DNA of 64,000 nucleotides from positions 5,766,001 through 5,830,000 of the forward strand of contig CM051514.1 of assembly GCA_028015205.1 (NCBI GenBank), in the 5' to 3' direction. The notes under the pieces were generated by a model that did not search any database, had not been told where the DNA came from, and saw only the letters and a program-made list of their open reading frames with translations. Positions 57,701-64,000 of the stretch are shown piece after piece (the stretch's first letter is position 1; every line of letters starts with the position of its first letter). Position numbers and translations under genes: made by a program. The stretch comes from Mytilisepta virgata (lineage: Eukaryota > Mollusca > Bivalvia > Mytilida > Mytilidae).

Positions 57701-58007
57701 CTTCTTCTTCTTCTTCTTCTTCTTCTTCTTCTTCTTCTTTCCTTTTTCTTTCCGTTCAATGTTGTCCGCGACGTTTCTCAAAGATGCAATGTCCAATCAA
57801 TATGAAACTTTGGGAATATGTTAAGGGTGACCTGAAGTTTTGCAAACGACTTTTAAAATTTTCAAAATGGCCGCCGTTTCAAAGGTCATTATATAGGACA
57901 TTGCAATAATTTGAATTTAGGGGGTTTCTGATAAGCTCTAGATAGTGGCAATGGGGGTTTGTTTGGGAGACATCTTGTGACTCGCTGGCGATCACAATCA
58001 TACCTAG
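57701..58007 (+). mobile_element. Family B copy lacking its 5' head
   Basis: It begins at the (CTT)n run directly after a family A tail (AATTCTAGTT) and is otherwise nearly identical to 54850-55161, ending in CTAG at 58003-58006. The missing head suggests internal initiation of copying or array recombination. Confidence 0.78.
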
Positions 58008-59114
58008 TTATTATTCTTTCTTTCCAATGATTTTTGTCCGGCTCAGTTCTCGGAGATGCCGTGATAGAATTGAATGAAACTTGGCAGAAAGTTAGATCAC
58101 TATGTGAAGGTGTGCAATCAATACTTTTTTTTCGAAATGGCCGCCATTTTCAAGATGGCTGCCAGGGGCGACATCTGCTATTGCTCGCAATTGCAATTCT
58201 AGTTATTATTCTTTCTTTCCAATGATTTTTGTCCGGCTTAGTTCTCGGAGATGCCTGGATAGAATTGAATGAAACTTGGCAGAAAGTAAGATCACTATGT
58301 GAAGGTGTGCAATCAATACTTTTTTTTTCGAAATGGCCGCCATTTTCAAGATGGCTGCCAGGGGCGACATCTGCTATTGCTCGCAATTGCAATTCTAGTT
58401 ATGTCGCCCCGAACGTAGTCACGGGACGACATATTGTTATTCTTCCGTTTCTTTGTTATTATTATGTCGCCCCGAACGTAGTCACGGGACGACATATTGT
58501 TATTCTTCCGTTTCTTTGTTATTATTATTCTTTCTTTCTTTCTTTCTTTCTTTCTTTCCAATGATTTTTGTCCGGCTTAGTTCTCGGAGATGCCTGGATA
58601 GAATTGAATGAAACTTGGCAGAAAGTAAGATCACTATGTGAAGATGTGCAATCAATACTTTTTTTTTCGAAATGGCCGCCATTTTCAAGATGGCCGCCAT
58701 TCAAAGATCGGTACCCTCCGAAAATTTAAAACGTTTATATCTCAAAAACTGTACCATAGAATTTCATTAAACTTCGTAGGTTTGTAAAGTACAATTAGAA
58801 GAACAAACTGATGAAAAAAAATGGCGATCGGTTGGAGACGTTTGACGGCCATTTTGAAAAATGATGTTAAAATGGCGAAAAACTTAACATGGATAGAATT
58901 GAATGAAACTTGGCAGAAAGTAAGATCACTATGTGAAGGTGTGCAATCAATACTTTTTTTTTCGAAATGGCCGCCATTTTCAAGATGGCTGCCAGGGGCG
59001 ACATCTGCTATTGCTCGCAATTGCAATTCTAGTTATTATTATTATGTCGCCCCGAACGTAGTCACGGGACGACATATTGTTATTCTTCCGTTTCTTTGTT
59101 ATTATTATTATTAT

Positions 59115-59146
<32 letters not shown>

Positions 59147-60300
59147 TCCAATGATTTTTGTCCGGCTTAGTTCTCGGAGATGCCTGGATAGAATTGAATG
59201 AAACTTGGCAGAAAGTAAGATCACTATGTGAAGGTGTGCAATCAATACTTTTTTTTTCGAAATGGCCGCCATTTTCAAGATGGCCGCCATTCAAAGATCG
59301 GTACCCTCCGAAAATTTAAAACGTTTATATCTCAAAAACTGTACCATAGAATTTCATTAAACTTCGTATGTTTGTAAAGTACAATTAGAAGAACAAACTG
59401 ATGAAAAAAAATGGCGATCGGTTGGAGACGTTTGGCGGCCATTTTGAAAAATGATGTTAAAATGGCGAAAAACTTAACATGGATAGAATTGAATGAAACT
59501 TGGCAGAAAGTAAGATCACTATGTGAAGGTGTGCAATCAGTACTTTTTTTTTCAAAATGGCCGCCATTTTCAAGATGGCTGCCAGGGGCGACATCTGCTA
59601 TTGCTCGCAATTGCAATTCTAGTTATTATTATTCTTTCTTTCTTTCTTTCTTTCTTTCCAATGATTTTTGTCCGGCTTAGTTCTCGGAGATGCCTGGATA
59701 GAATTGAATGAAACTTGGCAGAAAGTAAGATCACTATGTGAAGATGTGCAATCAATACTTTTTTTTTCGAAATGGCCGCCATTTTCAAGATGGCCGCCAT
59801 TCAAAGATCGGTACCCTCCGAAAATTTAAAACGTTTATATCTCAAAAACTGTACCATAGAATTTCATTAAACTTCGTAGGTTTGTAAAGTACAATTAGAA
59901 GAACAAACTGATGAAAAAAAATGGCGATCGGTTGGAGACGTTTGACGGCCATTTTGAAAAATGATGTTAAAATGGCGAAAAACTTAACATGGATAGAATT
60001 GAATGAAACTTGGCAGAAAGTAAGATCACTATGTGAAGGTGTGCAATCAATACTTTTTTTTTCGAAATGGCCGCCATTTTCAAGATGGCTGCCAGGGGCG
60101 ACATCTGCTATTGCTCGCAATTGCAATTCTAGTTATTCTTCCTCTTCTAATCAAATTTTTTGTCCGGAACATAACTTTTTTGTTTCTTGAGCTAGCCTCA
60201 TGATATTTGGAAGGTATATGCATCAGGTCATGGCGGAGTGCAGAGTACCACATTTGGGTCCCTGGGGGTCAGTCCCCACCCCCTAGCCGGTAAAATGTAG

Positions 60301-61165
60301 GCTAAAATAACAAAATACTTAATATTTTGAAAACCATTGTGATCCCCACCCTATAACCATATATATTATTACTCCTTATGATAAGACAAATCATTTGGTA
60401 CCATAGGGGGGTCTGAGGGGGGTCATGCCCCACCCCCTCAAACGATAAAATACTAAATATTCTGAAAACCATTGAGATCCCCACCCTATAACCATATATA
60501 TTATTACTCCTTATGATAAGACGAATCATTTGGTACCATAGGGGGGTCTGAGGGGGGTCATGCCCCACCCCCTCAAATGATAAAATACTAAATATTCTGA
60601 AAACCATTGAGATCCCCACCCTATAACCATATATATTATTACTCCTTATGATAAGACGAATCATTTGGTACCATAGGGGGGTCTGAGGGGGGGTCATGCC
60701 CCACCCCCTCAAATGACAAAATACTTATTATTCTGAAAACCATTGAGATCCCCACCCTATAACCATATATATTATTACTCCTTATGATAAGACGAATCAT
60801 TTGGTACTATAGGGGGTCTGAGAGGGGGGGGGTCATGCCCCACCCCTTAAATGACAAAATACTTATTATTCTGAAAACCATTGAGATCCCCACCCTATAA
60901 CCATATATATTATTACTCCTTATGATAAGACGAATCATTTGGTACCATAGGGGGTCTGAGGGGGGGTCATGCCCCACCCCCTTAAATGATAAAATACTTA
61001 ATATTTTGAAAACCATTGTGATCCCCACCCTATAACCATATATATTATTACTCCTTATGATAAGACAAATCATTTGGTACCATAGGGGGGTCTGAGGGGG
61101 GTCATGCCCCACCCCCTCAAATGATAAAATACTAAATATTCTGAAAACCATTGAGATCCCAACCC
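60301..61165 (+). repeat. ~121-bp tandem units in family D
   Basis: About seven units contain AAAATACT(A/T)AATATT.TGAAAACCATTG.GATCCCCACCCTATAACC, TATTATTACTCCTTATGATAAGAC and GGGGTCTGAGGGGGGTCATGCCCC. The flanking segment at 60136-60300 is duplicated at about 61167-61330. Confidence 0.9.
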
Positions 61166-61330
61166 AATAGTGTTCTTCTTCCTCTTCTAATCAAATTTTT
61201 TGTCCGGAACATAACTTTTTTGTTTCTTGAGCTAGCCTCATGATATTTGGAAGGTATATGCATCAGGTCAAGGCGGAGTGCAGAGTACCACATTTGGGTC
61301 CCTGGGGGTCAGTCCCCACCCCCTAGCCTA

Positions 61331-62045
61331 CATTATCTTGGAAAGGGTTGAAATCTCCACCCTTAAACCATATATTTTATTATTCATGATAACAAGACAA
61401 GTTGAATGCAGTATACATCTGAGCCCCGGGGGTCATCCCCTACCCCTCAAGACCAGAAACCTTAATTTATCTTAAAAATGGTTGAAATCCCCACCCCTAA
61501 ACCTTATATTGTACTACTCATGGTTACAAGACGAGTTGAATGCAATATGCATCTTAGCCCTGGGGGTCATCCCCACCCCCTCAAAATCAGAAACCTTATT
61601 TTATCTTAAAAATGGTTGGAATCCCCACCCCTAAACCATATATTGTACTACTCATGGTTACAAGACCAGTTGTATGCAATATACATCTTAGCCTTGGGGT
61701 CATCCCCACCCCCACAAAATCAGAAACCTTATTTTATCTTAAAAATGGTTGGAATCCCCACCCCTAAACCATATATTGTACTACTCATGGTTACAAGACG
61801 AGTTGAATGCAATATACATCTTAGCCCTGGGGGTCATCCCCACCCCCCTCAAAATCAGAAACCTTATTTTATCTTAAAAATGGTTGAGATCCCCTCCACA
61901 AAAGTATATATTTCCTTATTCACAATGAAAAGACAAGTTGAATGCAATATGTCTTGGCCCCAGGGGGTCATCCCACCCCCTCAAGACCAGAAACCTTAAT
62001 TTATCTTAAAAATGGTTCAGATCCCTTCCCCAAAACTATATATTA
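61331..62045 (+). repeat. Second block of ~120-bp units in family D
   Basis: Six diverged units (TTATCTTAAAAATGGTTG.AATCCCCACCCCTAAACCATATATTGTAC..GGGGGTCATCCCCACCCC) are related to the preceding block by the shared order ATCCCCACCC-TATAT-ACTC-AAGAC-GGGGTCAT.CC. Confidence 0.88.
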
Positions 62046-63465
62046 CCTTATTCATTCCTTGTTGAAGCACATATCTGTAGGTAACTACATGTATTATGTA
62101 CCATAGCTCTTAATTTGCCACCTTGATGATCCCTAAAAAATGTTAAAAAAACTATGGGTATGGAAGAGGAGACATCAGTTTTAGCGTGCTAAAACAGTCC
62201 AGCATGCTGGACTCCTGTGACAACAGTACCTCTAGTTTCTTGACCGATTTGGATAATATTTATACAGTAGCTTTAACTCAATGATACTTTAAGGGAGTTT
62301 GAAGATGAGTCATGTCGAAATATTTTTGTAGGAGTTATGCTCCTTAATAACTTAGAAAATTGACAAAATTTTCATGTAAGCGCTCTAGCAAATTTATTTC
62401 TTGACCGATTTGGATAATATTTATACAGTAGCTTTAACTCAATGATACCTCAAGGGAGTTCGAAGATGAGTCATGTCGAAATATTTTTGTAGGAGTTATG
62501 CCCCTTAATAACTTTGAAAATTGACAAAATGTTCATCTAAGTGTTCTAGAAAATTTATATTCTCCTTGCATTGGAATAATATTTATACACTTGGACCTAA
62601 AGGGAGGTTTTATACATAAACTCCTATCGAAACTTATAAAATTGAAAAATACTGTCTTTAAGAATTTGTTAGGCGGAATACTTTTGATCAAAGCATTTCT
62701 GTTTATTGAAAAGGAGTAAATGTACATTTGTATAAATTCTCATTACACATGGTAAAATAAGATTTCAACACTATACCCATATTGTATAAATGTCTTCATA
62801 CCACTCATTAACTTGTAAAAAACTTTAGCAATAACCACAAATTGTTTGTCCTTCTATTCTCTCTCTTTGAGAAAATTTTGTTATGTTTCACTTGTCCAAG
62901 GTTTTCTGATGCTCTAGCGGCGGGGGACTTCGGAACGCTGTTCGATTTTTAATATTAATTTTGTCCATAGGTCATTTTCTATTTTAAGACTTTTATGATA
63001 TATTTAAATGGGTAATTATGTTTGCAAACTCCATGAGAAATTTGAATAGGGATTATGACCATATCTTGAGGGAAAGAATTTTTTTTTTGGAAAAAGGGAA
63101 AGGGGGGAATAAATAAGAAATTGTGGGGGGGGGGTCAATTTTTTCTCATTTCAGATTTCAGAAATTAAAAAGAAAATGTCTTCAAATTTTTATTTTGCAA
63201 AACAAAGGATGGGGAGGAGGGGTACAATGATTTGTATATTGTATTGCACAAAAAGCAAAAAATTGAATATAAATTCAAATCATATGTCCAATTCTAAGTT
63301 CTTTGACTACAGTTATTCTGTGTCAGAAACCTATTATGTGTCAAATATTTAATTACAATCCAAATTCAGACCTGTATCAACCGTGAATATTGTGTCCGTT
63401 TTTGCCCCAACTGTTCAGGGTTGGACCTCTGCGGTTGTATCCAGCTGCGCTCAGCGAAGCAATTT

Positions 63466-64000
63466 ATTTCACATGTCGTGCATGAACTCGAGTACACCTT
63501 GACTGATTTTCTTCAAACTTTAACAAATGATTACAAATGATAGTCTGAGGGTCTGTATACTTTTTGACGATTTTCACTTTTGTTGTTCCAGAGTAATGGG
63601 ACTTAAATTGTCCAATACAAAACAATTTTTCACATGTTGCACACTAACTCTATTACACCACATTATTACAAATGGTGGTCTGTTGGTCTGTATACTTTTT
63701 GACGGTTTTCAATTTTGTCGATCCAGAGTTATGGGACTTGAATTGTCCAAATATCAGCAATTTTTCACATATCTCGCACCAACCCCAGTATGCCTACACT
63801 GATTTTCTTCAAAGTTAAGACAACAGTACAAATGATGGTCTTAGTTTGACGATTTCAATTTTTGTTGTTCCAGAGTTATGGGACTTAGATTGTCCAAATA
63901 AGCAATTTTTCACATGTCGTGCATGAACTCGAGTACACCTTGACTGATTTTCTTCAAACTTTAACAAATTATTACAAATGATAGTCTGAGGGTTTGTATA
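63466..64000 (+). repeat. Family F body units to the window end
   Basis: Four units start TTTCACATGTCG(T/C)GCA..AACTC at about 63469, 63631, 63762 and 63910, with CTTGACTGATTTTCTTCAAA and GGTCTGTATACTTTTTGACG. They are the continuation of the element that begins at 49111. Confidence 0.75.

Larger units (their letters stand above)
50054..60135 (+). repeat. ~10-kb higher-order array of family A elements
   Basis: Family A heads (ATGTCGCCCC..GGGACGACATATTG hairpin) occur 15 times, at about 50054, 50117, 50177, 50240, 50300, 50841, 52057, 52793, 53532, 54267, 56399, 57132, 58402, 58464 and 59044. Family A tails (GGGGCGACATCTGC, then a GCAATTGC hairpin and CTAG) occur about 20 times. Long (~480-540 bp) and short (~195 bp) bodies alternate, giving a head-long-short order. 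Copies are nearly identical. Families B and C are embedded. Many ORFs of up to 225 codons here are by-products of the repeats. Confidence 0.9.
50008..62236 (+). mobile_element. Family D hairpin-ended element, inserted in G and interrupted by the A array
   Basis: The 5' end is ATGTCTCCCCTTC / GAAGGGAGACATATTG (hairpin, 50009-50040). The 3' end has GAAGAGGAGACATC (62163-62176), then a palindrome AGTCCAGCATGCTGGACT and a terminal CTAG at 62232-62235. The body is at 60136-62235, with internal tandem units. The copy of G at 62391-62400 shows the uninterrupted target (AAATTTATTTCTTGACC), so no target duplication was made. Confidence 0.78.
49877..62951 (+). mobile_element. Family G hairpin-ended repeat, interrupted
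   Basis: The 5' end GTCCCCCGCC at 49877, with CGGGGGATATGGTAATGCC, forms a hairpin and is followed by a CCGTCCGTCC run. The 3' end at 62919-62948 has GGCGGGGGAC, the exact reverse complement of the terminus, followed by CGGAACGCTGTTCG, a hairpin. The body has ~160-bp units (TAAGCGCTCTAGCAAATTTATTTCTTGACCG..) seen at 62237-62620. Family D is inserted in the first unit. Confidence 0.75.
49468..63465 (+). mobile_element. Family E, copy E4, interrupted by further elements
   Basis: The 5' hairpin at 49471-49499 (ATACGACCAC../..GGTCGTAT) and ATTGGTATGACGTTGG are followed by the family E body to about 49720. The 3' end appears at 63430-63460 as GCGGTTGTATCCAGCTGCGC..AGCGAAGC, preceded by family E body from about 63100. 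It lies inside family F: TTGTCCAAATAAGCATTT on the left, TTTCACATGTCGTGC on the right. Confidence 0.65.
49111..64000 (+). mobile_element. Family F hairpin-headed repeat, outermost shell of the nest
   Basis: The 5' end is TTTTTATATGCCCGTCATAGGCGGG at about 49111-49135 followed by TTATTATGGTATACC and CCGTCAAC. The body units contain CACATGTCGCGC..TTGACTGATTTTCTTCAAACTT..GTTCCAGAGTT.TGGGACTTA..TTGTCCAAATA. They run to about 49467, then resume at about 63466 and continue past the window end. Between these points everything is later insertion. Confidence 0.65.

Noticed and set aside
50054..60135. Regularly spaced hairpin repeats resembling a CRISPR array
   Set aside because: Spacers are themselves repeats, unit lengths vary from 60 to 1,200 bp, and the host is an animal.
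50545..60190. Dozens of ORFs of 60-176 codons on both strands of the array
   Set aside because: All are translations of the same family A, B and C repeats, overlapping on both strands, without conserved frames between families.
60302..61999. ORFs with repeated GVGHDPPQTPLWYQM-type peptides
   Set aside because: Products of the ~121-bp tandem units of family D; the repeat length nearly divides by three and the frame is not conserved between blocks.

Overview
The window is animal nuclear DNA, most likely from a bivalve mollusc and probably a mytilid. The reasons are long AT-rich introns with canonical splice sites, conserved metazoan housekeeping genes, molluscan-type tRNA-derived SINEs, and families of short hairpin-ended repeats that I recall from mussel genomes. 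The species assignment is inference. There are no bacterial features; only about 5% of the window is host coding sequence.

Layout. 0.6-3.8 kb: a decayed Ty3/gypsy-type retrotransposon on the minus strand, with integrase placed before reverse transcriptase. 4-9 kb: a field of repeats in which a minisatellite carries nested SINE and MITE insertions. 9.3-11.4 kb: a two-exon gene on the plus strand whose spliced mRNA would carry two ORFs, a 66-aa LYR-motif microprotein resembling vertebrate MIEF1-MP and, 8 nt later, an ankyrin-repeat/SOCS-box protein. 13.4-17.8 kb: nested hairpin-ended repeats. 21.4-36.8 kb (minus): a complete six-exon eEF1B (EF-1-beta) gene encoding 221 aa; intron 1 holds triplicated segments, an intact Tc1-like transposon and SINEs. 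36.8-38.8 kb: a head-to-head intergenic region. 38.8-49.0 kb and beyond (plus): the first eight coding exons of NDUFS1, the 75-kDa complex I subunit, carrying all its Fe-S ligands; the C-terminal half lies outside the window. 49.1-64 kb, inside NDUFS1 intron 8: a roughly 15-kb Russian-doll nest of Helitron2/helentron-like non-autonomous repeats with a 10-kb higher-order array at its core.

How the genes relate. eEF1B (translation elongation) and NDUFS1 (respiration) are divergently paired and could share a promoter region; as far as I recall the same two genes are head-to-head in human 2q33.3, which would make this a deeply conserved pair. The LYR microprotein probably acts in mitochondria, while its downstream ORF looks like a Cul5 ubiquitin-ligase adaptor.

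Most noteworthy: (1) several unrelated-looking repeat families share one architecture, a 5' hairpin whose outer arm is the reverse complement of a motif just inside the 3' hairpin, with the two ends covarying from family to family; (2) an in-window empty site shows one family inserted without target duplication at T^T; (3) NDUFS1 intron 5 begins with about 29 tandem copies of the preceding exon's Fe-S codons plus splice donor; (4) the dicistronic LYR/ASB transcript.
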